This document shows, piece by piece, positions 25,503 through 35,952 of a stretch of DNA of 64,000 bases. Under the pieces are notes generated by a model. That model did not search any database and was not told where the DNA came from. It saw only the letters and a program-made list of their open reading frames with translations. Both the position numbers and the translations under genes were made by a program. How positions within the stretch are numbered: the first letter of the stretch is position 1; the number at the start of each line of letters is the position of its first letter. Source of the DNA: Haloferax denitrificans ATCC 35960 (GTDB lineage Archaea; Halobacteriota; Halobacteria; Halobacteriales; Haloferacaceae); assembly GCF_000337795.1 (NCBI RefSeq), contig NZ_AOLP01000001.1:398975-462974 (forward strand), given 5' to 3'.

Positions 25503-26453
25503 TTATCCAAAATGAACAGAGACGTAGAACTCTGAGATTAGGTACTCGATATAATTTCGTTTATATTTCCCAGCAGCCCATGCAAAAGTCATTGCGAGTC
25601 CAATAAGAAGGAAAGAGACCATCACTATTTGTCCATTAGGTATACTTGCTGTAAGATAAGATTCGTATTTAAGAGGTTCGGGAGTTAAATTCGGGGGGTA
25701 CGCCAATCTAAGAAAATAGAAAAGCGATATAAATGAGAGGACAGTCCACATACCTCTACAAAATGCGTACCGCGCTTGAAGCCGAAAAGCACGGCTGGAG
25801 TTGTTTTTTGACAAGAAACTAGTAATGGCTGGATAGACACTAGACAAGTCTGATGAACTGTCTACTTCGAAATCGTAGATTGCAGTTCTAACCATGAACT
25901 CGTGGGTGAACGACAACTCATTTAATGACTCGTCAACAGATCGGGGAGAGTTAATTGGTTCTGATAAGAGTTTTTCAAATAAATGTCGATGGCTTAGAAA
26001 TATGTGTGACAGCTCTTCTTTTCTTTTTTCGGACCAGTAGTAGCCATTCCGATACCAGCCTGTAGTTATTCGGTCCAAGTAGTTCTCTTCTTCTTTCTGT
26101 TCATCTTCAGCACCATCACGTAATTCCGAGGGGGAGTCTAATTCAGGAGGAGTAAGCGAAACCCAAGACGAAAGGTCGAATAATTCAACCGTATTCCGCA
26201 CTCTTCTTGCAAACCAATAGAACATATGTTCAAAAAACAACGAGATAGTATGGACCGCTTCGCCTAATAGCAATCCAAAAATAACTATGGAGATGAGAGT
26301 GATGATGAACACGAAAATATTTTCGAATAGCGGTGGGACAGGAATAGAGTGATCAGGTAATAACGGTACAATCCCAATAGCTAATGCAACTCCTGGGAGA
26401 GATTTCCCAAAGAAATCATATGAACCAAACACGGAAATTAATCTAGTCGGCAT
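25503..26453 (-). CDS. Island membrane protein with large cytoplasmic middle domain
   Basis: A 316-residue membrane protein. VFGSYDFFGKSLPGVALAIGIVPLLP and NIFVFIITLISIVIFGLLLGEAVHTI are the first two membrane segments, and GMWTVLSFISLFYFLRLAY and IVMVSFLLIGLAMTFAWAAG the last two. Between them, about residues 85-235 are soluble, charged and helical. The coding sequence is markedly AT-rich against the chromosome, a sign of foreign origin. The layout (FGSYDFF start, paired helices at each end) recalls an uncharacterised bacterial membrane family found near mobile genes; I cannot name it. A TATATTAT element about 25 nt upstream supports the ATG at 26451-26453. Confidence 0.72.
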   Translation of the reverse strand: MPTRLISVFGSYDFFGKSLPGVALAIGIVPLLPDHSIPVPPLFENIFVFIITLISIVIFGLLLGEAVHTISLFFEHMFYWFARRVRNTVELFDLSSWVSLTPPELDSPSELRDGAEDEQKEEENYLDRITTGWYRNGYYWSEKRKEELSHIFLSHRHLFEKLLSEPINSPRSVDESLNELSFTHEFMVRTAIYDFEVDSSSDLSSVYPAITSFLSKNNSSRAFRLQARYAFCRGMWTVLSFISLFYFLRLAYPPNLTPEPLKYESYLTASIPNGQIVMVSFLLIGLAMTFAWAAGKYKRNYIEYLISEFYVSVHFG

Positions 26454-26694
26454 CGCGAGTATTGATAATATATTTCCATGAATTATTTTAAATTCATCGC
26501 TAATGTCTCTTTGTTAGATTTTCCTGGGATACTTTGCTTTACATCCCCATTATCGCATTTATATTAAACATCTACGAGAAAAGCCAGCTAGAATTTGTTG
26601 AATCGGCACCAAGGCAACCACAGGATATCGCTGCAGGCACATCTTTCAGCCCCACGTAGACCGACTGTCGATAGTTCCTGATAACCTCATTTGG
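26454..26694. other. AT-rich spacer in the island
   Basis: About 240 nt, strongly AT-rich, with the promoter of the membrane-protein gene at its left edge (TATATTAT near 26474-26480). GC content rises sharply from about 26690 at the winged-helix gene. No gene is seen; the change in base composition marks a seam between DNA of different origin. Confidence 0.4.
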
Positions 26695-27210
26695 TCACGC
26701 GGAGATGGAGTCACGTTTGGTCGCCCAGTCGTACTCGTTGAGCGCCGCTCGAACGACTGGGACACGGTCAGCGAGGTGCTCCCATTCGCTGGCAACCTCT
26801 CGGCGCGTCTCGACTTCGTCGGTGTCGTCGAGGTCGGCGATACTCGCTCGGAGCTCACCAGGCGTCTCGAGGTCGTACGACTGCTTCCAGTCTGTAATCT
26901 TGCTCCGCATCGAGTCGAGGGCACTCGTCAACTCCTCGCGGCTGTGTTCTCGCTGGAGTGCCGCGACCTCCCGGTAGGTCGCCATGAGCTGGTCGACACA
27001 GTAGAGTATCTGGTCACCCTGTTCGACCTTCCGGAGGACGTTGTCCTCGACGAGTTGGTCGAGGTACTTCTGGGCCGTCTTGACGGAGACTTCTGTCTCG
27101 TTTGCGACCCACGACGCGGTGCGAGGCGTCCGAAGCGTCCGGGCGGCGGCACGGACGCGCTCACCTCGGGTCATGGAAACGCGGGAGTCGTTCCGGGTTT
27201 CGTCGGGCAT
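26695..27210 (-). CDS. Winged-helix ArsR-like regulator (DUF7342-type)
   Basis: A 171-residue DNA-binding protein. TRGERVRAAARTLRTPRTASWVANETEVSVKTAQKYLDQLVEDNVLRKVE (about 14-63) is a winged helix. A helical second half (REVAALQREHSREELTSALDSMRSKITDWKQSY) may form the dimer interface. I associate it with haloarchaeal DUF7342 proteins. The ATG at 27208-27210 is preferred over the longer frame because the extra 32 residues look unlike the family. Unlike the rest of the island it is GC-rich, so it may be a later arrival or a host-adapted regulator of the island. Confidence 0.8.
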   Translation of the reverse strand: MPDETRNDSRVSMTRGERVRAAARTLRTPRTASWVANETEVSVKTAQKYLDQLVEDNVLRKVEQGDQILYCVDQLMATYREVAALQREHSREELTSALDSMRSKITDWKQSYDLETPGELRASIADLDDTDEVETRREVASEWEHLADRVPVVRAALNEYDWATKRDSISA

Positions 27211-27394
27211 GTTTGTTTCTACGAGGTGGTGGAACATATATCCACTAGGTTGGAAATATGATAGAGTCGAAGGACAGCGTTCGTCTGGTGAACGAAATGA
27301 ATCCAAAAATGCAGTCTACTGACCCCGCTGAAAATGTACCGTATTGACCCTCATCCCCCTGAAATCTAGACCCCGTTCGTCCCTCGCACGAAAG

Positions 27395-27410
27395 CCCGTC
27401 GGGTCCGTCC
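27395..27410. repeat. attR-type direct repeat (partial tRNA-Arg copy)
   Basis: CCCGTCGGGTCCGTCC repeats the end of the tRNA-Arg gene exactly. The DNA before it (CGCACGAAAG) does not fold as the remainder of a tRNA, so it is a partial copy left by integration and not a second gene. It sets the island at about 9.8 kb. Confidence 0.85.
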
Positions 27411-27420
27411 AAATTTTTGG

Positions 27421-27442
27421 CGTTTTCTATATGTAGAAAACG
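27421..27442. promoter_or_regulatory. Inverted repeat next to attR
   Basis: The arms CGTTTTCTA and TAGAAAACG (9 bp each) enclose TATG. The site starts 10 nt after the right att core. It could be a recombinase accessory site or an operator. Confidence 0.5.
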
Positions 27443-27473
27443 TCTGTCTTACGACTTCTACCGGCAGGTCTCA

Positions 27474-27495
27474 TCGCGAGTATATATACTCGCGA
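27474..27495. promoter_or_regulatory. Perfect 22-nt palindrome centred on TATATATA
   Basis: The inner 20 nt read CGCGAGTATATATACTCGCG, and one more T/A pair extends the symmetry. The GC-rich arms and alternating TA core would extrude readily as a cruciform and could also serve as a two-way TATA element. No gene starts at the right distance on either side. Confidence 0.65.
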
Positions 27496-27811
27496 GCGGG
27501 GGCGGAAAAAGAGTCCACCACGAAACGGAACGCGGGTCGCCGCCGTCTTGCGGTCAGGCGGGACAAGCGGGATGGTCGTTTCTCGAAGTGTACGCGGGCT
27601 AGTAATTCCACGTTTGACACCGACCACGGCCTGTATTCGTGATTGGTGACTTTGGAGATGGAACTAAGTAGGGTTGGGTGGCCGGTGAGGTGTCAGCAAT
27701 GGTATTCCGAAAGCTCCGAAACCACGACGGCACCCCGCTTGTTGCACTCGACCTCGGCGGCACATCGAAACCGTGCCTCTTCACCGGGGTCCCGAAACGA
27801 GCGGGGAGCGC

Positions 27812-28216
27812 TTATGGCCACCAGTTCTTGCCTTCCCGATACACCGTCTCAATGACACTCTCGAGTACGTCCGTGCGGTGGTCGTTACGCTTCCGGTTCA
27901 GTGGGGGAAGTCCACCGAATCGGTCTTCGTAGAGGGTGAGTTCGGTGTTCTCGATCTTATGGGCCATCCACTTTGGCGATTTCCACGGGTAGTTCACCAA
28001 ATCGTAACGACCGCAGTACGACTTCACGGTGTCATACTGGAATCGCAGAGGGTCTTTCTTGGCGTGCTCAAACAATCTGCGTTGTAGATTATTGCTCTCT
28101 CCGATATACGCGACACCGTCACTCGTTCGAAGCCAGTACACGCCTGCTTCCGCAGGCACACTACCTCGGATGTTCTCCCTCGTGTAGTCGAACGGTCTAC
28201 CAGGTTGCGGTGGCAT
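27812..28216 (-). CDS. GIY-YIG nuclease-domain protein
   Basis: A 134-residue single-domain endonuclease. AGVYWLRTSDGVAYIGESNNLQRRLFEH (about residues 24-51) holds the GVY and YIG motifs and the catalytic Arg. IENTELTLYEDRFG near 90 carries the metal-binding Glu region. Similar small proteins are found as homing-type nucleases, repair factors or orphan genes in haloarchaea. A TATA-like AATATA at 28239-28244 lies 26 nt upstream of the ATG. It lies outside the att repeats. Confidence 0.85.
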   Translation of the reverse strand: MPPQPGRPFDYTRENIRGSVPAEAGVYWLRTSDGVAYIGESNNLQRRLFEHAKKDPLRFQYDTVKSYCGRYDLVNYPWKSPKWMAHKIENTELTLYEDRFGGLPPLNRKRNDHRTDVLESVIETVYREGKNWWP

Positions 28217-28261
28217 TTAATGATATACGTTTGACTGGAATATAGCGATTTCTCCGGACTC

Positions 28262-28978
28262 TCACCGGACTCGCCGGAGCGTCTCGTTGGCGGCGATCGC
28301 GGACAGTTCGGTGAAAAACAGGAGCGCCACGACCGCGACCCAGAGGTCTCTCGCGCTCCCCTCGTCGAGAACGACGTAGTTCATCCCCTGAATCAGGTAG
28401 GTGAGCGGCATGGCCCGTGCGAGAACTTCGAGTGCGAACGGCAGGTCTTCCACGGGCATGAACGTACCGCCGAGGATAATCTGCGGAGAGATGACGATGG
28501 GGACGAACTGCATCACTTGGAACTCGTTTTGGGCGAACAGCGACAGGAGGATACCGATGGCCAGCGCCGACAGTGCGCCGAGCCATTCGACGAGAAAGAA
28601 GAGTGCAACCCCGTGTTCGAACTCGAGTTCGAAGAAGTGAACCGACGCGCCGAGCACCACGAGCGACAGCGCAGTCGCCAGCAACCCGTACCCGAGGACG
28701 TATCCCAAGACCAGTTCCAGCCGTGAGATGGGTGAGACGAGGACGCGTTCGAACGTCCCCGCCTGACGCTCTCGCAGGAACCCGATTGCGGTGAGAATGT
28801 AGGTCAGCATGAACACGAACACCGCGAGCAGTACCGGCGCGACTTCGGTTGGGCGCTCGAACACCTCGCTCAACAAGTAGATGAGGACCACGGGAACGAC
28901 GAGAATCAATCCGAGTGTCCGTTTGTCTCCCCGAAGCGTCATCAGGATTCGGAGCGAGACCGCCTGTGCCCCGCTCAT
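28262..28978 (-). CDS. ABC-2 type exporter permease
   Basis: A 238-residue membrane subunit with six predicted helices. GFLRERQAGTFERVLVSPISRLELVLGYVLGYGLLA is the ABC-2 hallmark (RERExGTxExLLxxPIxxxEhhhGK), and QFVPIVISPQIILGGTFMPVEDLPFALEVLARAMPLTY the conserved late block. It pairs with the ATPase encoded just upstream, overlapping it by 4 nt (ATGA). The exported substrate is unknown; drug or lipid export is usual in the family. Confidence 0.92.
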   Translation of the reverse strand: MSGAQAVSLRILMTLRGDKRTLGLILVVPVVLIYLLSEVFERPTEVAPVLLAVFVFMLTYILTAIGFLRERQAGTFERVLVSPISRLELVLGYVLGYGLLATALSLVVLGASVHFFELEFEHGVALFFLVEWLGALSALAIGILLSLFAQNEFQVMQFVPIVISPQIILGGTFMPVEDLPFALEVLARAMPLTYLIQGMNYVVLDEGSARDLWVAVVALLFFTELSAIAANETLRRVR

Positions 28979-29703
28979 CGCTCCCCCAACAGTTCGAGGA
29001 AGGCGCTTTCGAGGTCGGCGGCCCCCGTCGACGCGAGGAACGCGTCGGGCGTGTCGACCGCGAGGGCGCGCCCGTCTCGCAAGAACAACACGCGGTCGCA
29101 GTTCGTCGCTTCGCCGAGGTAGTGCGTCGACACGATGACGATGGCACCGTCGTCACGCCGCTCGCGGAATCCGCGCCACATCGACGCCCGAAGCACCGGG
29201 TCGACCCCGACGGTGGGTTCGTCGAGGACGATGACGTCGGGGTCGTGGACGAGCGTACACGCGAGACTCACTCGGCGAATCAGACCGCCCGAGAGCGTCC
29301 GCACACGGTCGTCGGCCCGGTCACCGAGTTCGACGAACGAGAGCGCCCGTTCGACCGCTTCACGTCGGTTCGAGAGGCCGTACAAGCGCGCGAAGAAGGC
29401 AACGTTTTCGCGGACCGTGAGGTCGGAGTACACGGCTTCTCGCTGTGGCATGAACCCGATTCGCCCGCGCGTCGCAGGCCCGAGTTCGAGTGACGGGACG
29501 CCGTTGATGGCACTCGTCCCCGCGGAGGGGGCGAGCAGTCCGAGCAGACAGCGGATGAGCGTTGTCTTACCGGAACCGTTCGGTCCCGCGAGGCCGAGAA
29601 TCTCGGGTTCGTCGAGGCGGATATCGACACCGTCGAGCGCGACAGTGGGTCCGAACTCACGGGAGAGTCCAACACAGGCGACCGAGACGTCACCGCCGTC
29701 CAT
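28975..29703 (-). CDS. ABC exporter ATP-binding subunit
   Basis: A 242-residue ATPase. Walker A is GPNGSGKTTL near residue 40, the Q loop is FMPQREAVYSDLTV, the signature is LSGGLIRRVSLAC (Gln of LSGGQ is Leu), Walker B VIVLDEPTVGVD, and the H loop STHYL. The family is that of drug/lipid ABC-2 exporters. The first gene of a two-gene operon; a TATTTTTT element about 27 nt before its ATG is the likely promoter. Confidence 0.93.
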   Translation of the reverse strand: MDGGDVSVACVGLSREFGPTVALDGVDIRLDEPEILGLAGPNGSGKTTLIRCLLGLLAPSAGTSAINGVPSLELGPATRGRIGFMPQREAVYSDLTVRENVAFFARLYGLSNRREAVERALSFVELGDRADDRVRTLSGGLIRRVSLACTLVHDPDVIVLDEPTVGVDPVLRASMWRGFRERRDDGAIVIVSTHYLGEATNCDRVLFLRDGRALAVDTPDAFLASTGAADLESAFLELLGER

Positions 29704-29974
29704 ATCAGTGAGAGGACAGCCAACTGAAAAAATACGATGGTCCGAGCAGTGCGGTTACCACCGTCGCGTGACCGAGGTTCGCCCGCGCCGCACACGCCCC
29801 TGACGAGTCCCACCGGCCGCACGAAAACCCGTCAAGCATCAATTAGGTAAACGGAAAGGGAAACGCCGAAAACCCCACAATATTGGGGTTCTGGGAGCGG
29901 AAATTGCCAGTGGGAGAATCAACGTTGATAAACGAGCGGCAATTCATTTCACCGCGAAGTCGAAGGGGAGGGGT
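29704..29974. other. Divergent promoter region with a 7-bp-arm hairpin
   Basis: This spacer separates the ABC exporter (leftward) and the transducer gene (rightward). AACCCCA and TGGGGTT at 29871-29890 enclose CAATAT, a possible operator. TTGATAAAC near 29926 is a candidate TATA element for the transducer. Confidence 0.4.
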
Positions 29975-31786
29975 ATGGGAACGCCGACAGCGGACAGACA
30001 GCGTCGTCGCGGCGGTGTGGGGCGGTGGCGACAGGGGCTTCGAGACGCAGTGAGATACGTCCCGCAGGGGGACTCGATTCCGAGCGAGTCGTGGCGGGCG
30101 CGGCACCGAAACATCCTCGTCTTCCTCGTGGCGCACGCGCCGCTTTTGTACTTCCTCGGGAGCTTCACCGGGTCGGAGCCGTACGTCACGGGTGCGAGCT
30201 TCACCGCCGCGCCCGCCGAGCACGTCTTGGTCGGCGTCGGAGCGGTCGCGGTGCTGGCGCTTTTCGCGTGGCTTCCGTGGCTCCCGCGGCGGTTACGAAG
30301 CGGGTTCGCGTCGACCGGGTTGCTGACGTGTTCGGCCCTGCTCGTCTACTTTTCGGGCGGCTACATCGAGGCGCACTTCCACTTTTTCGTCATCGTGGCC
30401 GTCCTCGCGGTGTACGAGGACTGGGTTCCGTTCGTCGTCGGCATCCTGTACGTCGCCATCCAGCACGGCGTCTTCGGCATGGCCCACCCGGAAGCGGTGT
30501 ACAACCACCCCGACGCCATCGCCAACCCGATGGGGTGGGGGCTCGTCCACGCGGTGTTCCTCCTCGCGCTCGCGGCGGCGTTAGTCACGAACTGGTTCTC
30601 CATCGAGCGCTCTCGGGAGGAGACCAGACAGAAGATGCAGAGCCTCGAAGACAGCGAGGAGGCGAAGGCCGAAGTCGAGCGTCTGAACGAGCAGTTGGTG
30701 GTGCAGGCCGACGAACTCGCCGCGGCCATGGACGCCGTCTCGGAGGGTGACTTCACCGCGGACCCGCCGGAGGGGTCGGACATCGAGGCCATCGAGGCCA
30801 TCAGCGACGCCTTCGTGGCGATGAAGCGCGACCTCTCGTCGACCATCGTCGACCTCCGGTCGTTCGCGGCGACCGTCGAGCGGACGACGCGGTCGGTCCA
30901 CGACGACGCCGAAGCGCTCGAACGGACGCAACGACAGCTCGCGGCCGACGTGGGGACGTTCGCCGCGGACGTGCGCGAGCAGGCACGCGACCTCGAATCC
31001 ACGACCGACGAACTGAGTAGTCTCTCGGCGACAATCGAGGAAATCGCCGCGAACGCCGACCAGGTCTCGGGCGAGGCCAGCGACGCGGCGGCGGCCGCCG
31101 ACGAGGGGACCGGAACCGCGGCGGCGGCCATCGAGGCAATCGAGAACGTCGAACAGAGCGTCGGCGAACTCGCGTCGCTCGTCGAGTCGCTCGACGAGCG
31201 GATGGACGACGTCTCGAAGAGCACCGACCTCATCGAGTCCATCGCCGAGCAGACGAACACGCTCGCGCTCAACGCGAACATCGAGGCCGCCCGCGCCTCG
31301 GACGGAAGCGAGGGGTTCGCCGTCGTCGCGGAGGAGGTGAAGTCCCTCGCCGACGAGACGCAGAACCACTCGTCGGCCATCGAGCGGACGATATCCGAGA
31401 CGGTCGACGACGTGGCGCGCGTGCAGGCGGAGATGAAACAGACGAAGGCACAGCTCGAAACGGGGCGGGCGACGACGACCGACGCCGCCGAGGCGTTCGC
31501 GGCGGTCTCGGACATCGTCGAGAGCGTCGATATGTCGGTCGACGAGGTCGCCACGGCGACCGACGACGGCGCGCGGACGACCGAGGAGGTCGTCGACGCG
31601 ATTATCGGCATCGCCGACCACTCGCGGGACATCGCGGAACAGAGCGACGCGCTGGCGAGCCAAGCCGAGTCCCGAGCGGCGACGATTTCGGAGATTCGAG
31701 CGCAACTCGACGAACTCAGGGGCCAGACCGGCGGCCTCCAAGAGCGACTCGAAACGTTCGACTGCGACGTTCCCGCCGACGACTGA
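29975..31786 (+). CDS. Methyl-accepting chemotaxis transducer with six-helix membrane domain
   Basis: A 603-residue signal transducer. The N-terminal 200 residues are a membrane domain of about six helices with no large outside loop. Helix region [21 protein letters not shown], with AIQHGVF and YNHPDAI nearby, has His residues that might bind a cofactor or metal. A HAMP-like segment and a long coiled coil follow. The signalling tip [20 protein letters not shown] and [16 protein letters not shown] (about 425-465) matches the CheA/CheW-binding hairpin. It should feed the Che system that steers the archaellum. The signal is unknown. Confidence 0.92.
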   Translation: MGTPTADRQRRRGGVGRWRQGLRDAVRYVPQGDSIPSESWRARHRNILVFLVAHAPLLYFLGSFTGSEPYVTGASFTAAPAEHVLVGVGAVAVLALFAWLPWLPRRLRSGFASTGLLTCSALLVYFSGGYIEAHFHFFVIVAVLAVYEDWVPFVVGILYVAIQHGVFGMAHPEAVYNHPDAIANPMGWGLVHAVFLLALAAALVTNWFSIERSREETRQKMQSLEDSEEAKAEVERLNEQLVVQADELAAAMDAVSEGDFTADPPEGSDIEAIEAISDAFVAMKRDLSSTIVDLRSFAATVERTTRSVHDDAEALERTQRQLAADVGTFAADVREQARDLESTTDELSSLSATIEEIAANADQVSGEASDAAAAADEGTGTAAAAIEAIENVEQSVGELASLVESLDERMDDVSKSTDLIESIAEQTNTLALNANIEAARASDGSEGFAVVAEEVKSLADETQNHSSAIERTISETVDDVARVQAEMKQTKAQLETGRATTTDAAEAFAAVSDIVESVDMSVDEVATATDDGARTTEEVVDAIIGIADHSRDIAEQSDALASQAESRAATISEIRAQLDELRGQTGGLQERLETFDCDVPADD

Positions 31787-31912
31787 GGCGGGGGAATCGA
31801 ATCGGCGCGAGAACGTCAAAAAATCAGCCCGCGGCGACGACCCCGACCGCAGACATCGCGTCGGGAGCCGACGCCGCGCCTCAGCCGCGACCGAACGCGG
31901 CGGGCGGCGCGG

Positions 31913-34147
<2,235 letters not shown>

Positions 34148-34312
34148 TTACTTTATGAATAATTCTCAGAAGAGCCGTCTTGACGAGCACTCGTTCCGCG
34201 TCCGAGCCGGCCGCACGGGTCTGCGACGTGACCGAGAGCGTCGAAAATCGCTCGCGCGTGACCCCGAGCGCGGCGCGAGCGGCGCGGAATGCCGTCGGGG
34301 TGGTCCGGCAAC

Positions 34313-34972
34313 CTACTGCCGTGGTGGACGCGGCGGCGCGACGGCGGTCGTCGCCACCGCGCCCATCGCCACGACAGGGTCGACGATGGGTATCGGAACG
34401 TCGGCCCGCACGTCGGGAATCGCGCCCGACGAGGAGATGCCGGTACAGCTCGGCGCGACGACGTCACAGCCGGCGTCGACGAGGCGGTCGACCGCCGCGC
34501 GAATCGCCGCCCGGCCGTCGTCGGTCGTGAGGTAGTTCGTCGTCGCCGCGCCCTCGACGACTGCCTCGGCCGCGAGCCGGTCGCCGAGCAGGTCACGAAT
34601 GGCCGACCCGGCCCCGTTTTCGAGGCCGAGCGTCCCGACGCGCTCGCCGCGGGCGGACGCGACGGCCGCCACGCTCGCGCCCGCGCCGACGACCGGGATG
34701 TCGAGGGCTTCGTCCAGCGCCGCCACGCCGGGGTCGAGCGCGCAACTGACGCAGAGCGCGTCGACCTCGGTCGCCAGCTCGCGGCCGAGCGCCTCGATGT
34801 ACGGGAGCGCGTCGGCCTCGGCGGCCGCGTCCGGAATCCCGTCGGGGTGGTCGGGGATGCACCGCGACAGCGTCGAGACGTGCGGGTAGTGGCGCTCGAC
34901 GAGCCGCCCGTGGCGGGCGACCTCCGCGGGGTCGTCGAGGGTGAGCACGCGGAGGACGCCGAGTTCGACCAT
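34313..34972 (-). CDS. Asp/Glu/hydantoin racemase-family protein
   Basis: A 219-residue enzyme of the Asp/Glu racemase superfamily. Two cysteines sit where the acid/base pair is expected: DALCVSCALDPGVAAL (near 75) and VVAPSCTGISSSGAI (near 180). VVGAGASVAAVAS follows the first in the usual place. The family includes hydantoin racemases and maleate isomerases. The ATG at 34970-34972 overlaps the stop of the nitroreductase gene by 1 nt, so it is the last gene of the long operon starting at 45804. Confidence 0.86.
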   Translation of the reverse strand: MVELGVLRVLTLDDPAEVARHGRLVERHYPHVSTLSRCIPDHPDGIPDAAAEADALPYIEALGRELATEVDALCVSCALDPGVAALDEALDIPVVGAGASVAAVASARGERVGTLGLENGAGSAIRDLLGDRLAAEAVVEGAATTNYLTTDDGRAAIRAAVDRLVDAGCDVVAPSCTGISSSGAIPDVRADVPIPIVDPVVAMGAVATTAVAPPRPPRQ

Positions 34973-35952
34973 CAGGCGGCACCCCCGGCGTTTCGCTCGG
35001 CGCCCGGGTCCGAGTCTGGCGAGTCCGAGTCCGCGTCCAGCGCGTCCGAATCCGGGTCCGGCGCGTCCGCGTCCGCCGGCTCGTCGATGCCGCGGGCCTC
35101 GAAGAAGCCCTGCTGGCGGAGCGCGTCGAGCAGTTCGCCCTCGCGGCGGTTCATGAAGCCGTTCGGGCCCCAGTAGCGTTCGAGCGTCTCCTGCCACTCG
35201 CGGCGGTCGTCGCCGTAGACGCTGTCGCCGTACATCTCGTTCATCGCGTCGTAACAGGCGTCGAGTTGCGCCTCGGTGGGGTCGCGGTAGCCGCCCTCGT
35301 GGAGCACCGTGTCGAGCGGAACCCGCGGGGCGTTCTCGGTCGCCTCGCCGTGGCGCGGGACGCCGAGACAGAGGCCGAAAATCGGCAGGACGCCCGCGGG
35401 GAGGTCGGCCGTCGCGGCGACCTCGGTGAGGTTGTTCAGGATGTTGCCGATGGGACAGACGCCGTAGCCGCGGCTCTCGGCGGCCAGCATCACGCCCATC
35501 GCGGCCAGCGAGGCGTCTATCGACCCCTCCAACAGCCCCATCGCGGGCGTCGTCCGGAACTCGCGGTCGCGGTGCTCCAACAGCAGTCGAATCCGGCGGA
35601 CGTCGATGCAGACGAGGAGGAAGTGACTCGCCTCCTCGACCTGCACGGTACCGCGGCTACACAGCTCGTGAATCCGCTCGCGGCGGTCGGGGTCGCGCAC
35701 CCAGACGAAACTGTACATCTGGGTCGTCCCGCTGGTCGGGGCCTTCCGCCCGGCGTCGACCATCGCGCGGACCTGGTCGCCGGGAATCTCGGCGTCCGTG
35801 TCGAACTGGCGGACCGTCGCGCGGCGCGCCAGCCACGGGGAGAGGTCCGGAACCTCGGCGGCCGCCGCGGCGAGGGCGGGGCGGTCCGCGTGGTCTGCTT
35901 GCTTGTGGTCCGCGCCCGCTCGGTCGCCGGGCGAGGGCGCGCGGTCGCTCAC
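34972..35952 (-). CDS. FMN nitroreductase-family oxidoreductase
   Basis: A 326-residue flavoenzyme. RRATVRQFDTDAEIPGDQVRAMVDAGRKAPTSG is the FMN-binding N-terminal block, and LAAESRGYGVCPIGNI and FGLCLGVPRHG the later ones, as in NfsA-type proteins. Such enzymes use NAD(P)H to reduce nitro, quinone or other electron-poor groups. The GTG at 35950-35952 overlaps the stop of the M29 gene (GTGA). The last ~35 residues are a Asp/Ser/Pro repeat (DPDSDALDADSDSPDSD), probably disordered. Its place in a catabolic operon suggests a reduction step. Confidence 0.88.
   Translation of the reverse strand: MSDRAPSPGDRAGADHKQADHADRPALAAAAAEVPDLSPWLARRATVRQFDTDAEIPGDQVRAMVDAGRKAPTSGTTQMYSFVWVRDPDRRERIHELCSRGTVQVEEASHFLLVCIDVRRIRLLLEHRDREFRTTPAMGLLEGSIDASLAAMGVMLAAESRGYGVCPIGNILNNLTEVAATADLPAGVLPIFGLCLGVPRHGEATENAPRVPLDTVLHEGGYRDPTEAQLDACYDAMNEMYGDSVYGDDRREWQETLERYWGPNGFMNRREGELLDALRQQGFFEARGIDEPADADAPDPDSDALDADSDSPDSDPGAERNAGGAA

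Larger units (their letters stand above)
27211..27811. other. Right end of the island and flanking non-coding stretch
   Basis: This 600-nt stretch holds the right att copy (27395-27410) and two palindromes (27421-27442 and 27474-27495). An open frame from 27699 begins MVFRKLRNHDGTPLVALDL, which reads like the first residues of a small haloarchaeal protein and then runs into unlikely sequence, so it may be a 5-prime gene fragment. No intact gene is supported. Confidence 0.45.

Noticed and set aside
27361..27410. A second tRNA-Arg gene
   Set aside because: Only the last 13 nt of a tRNA are present; the DNA before it cannot form the D or anticodon arms. It is an att copy.
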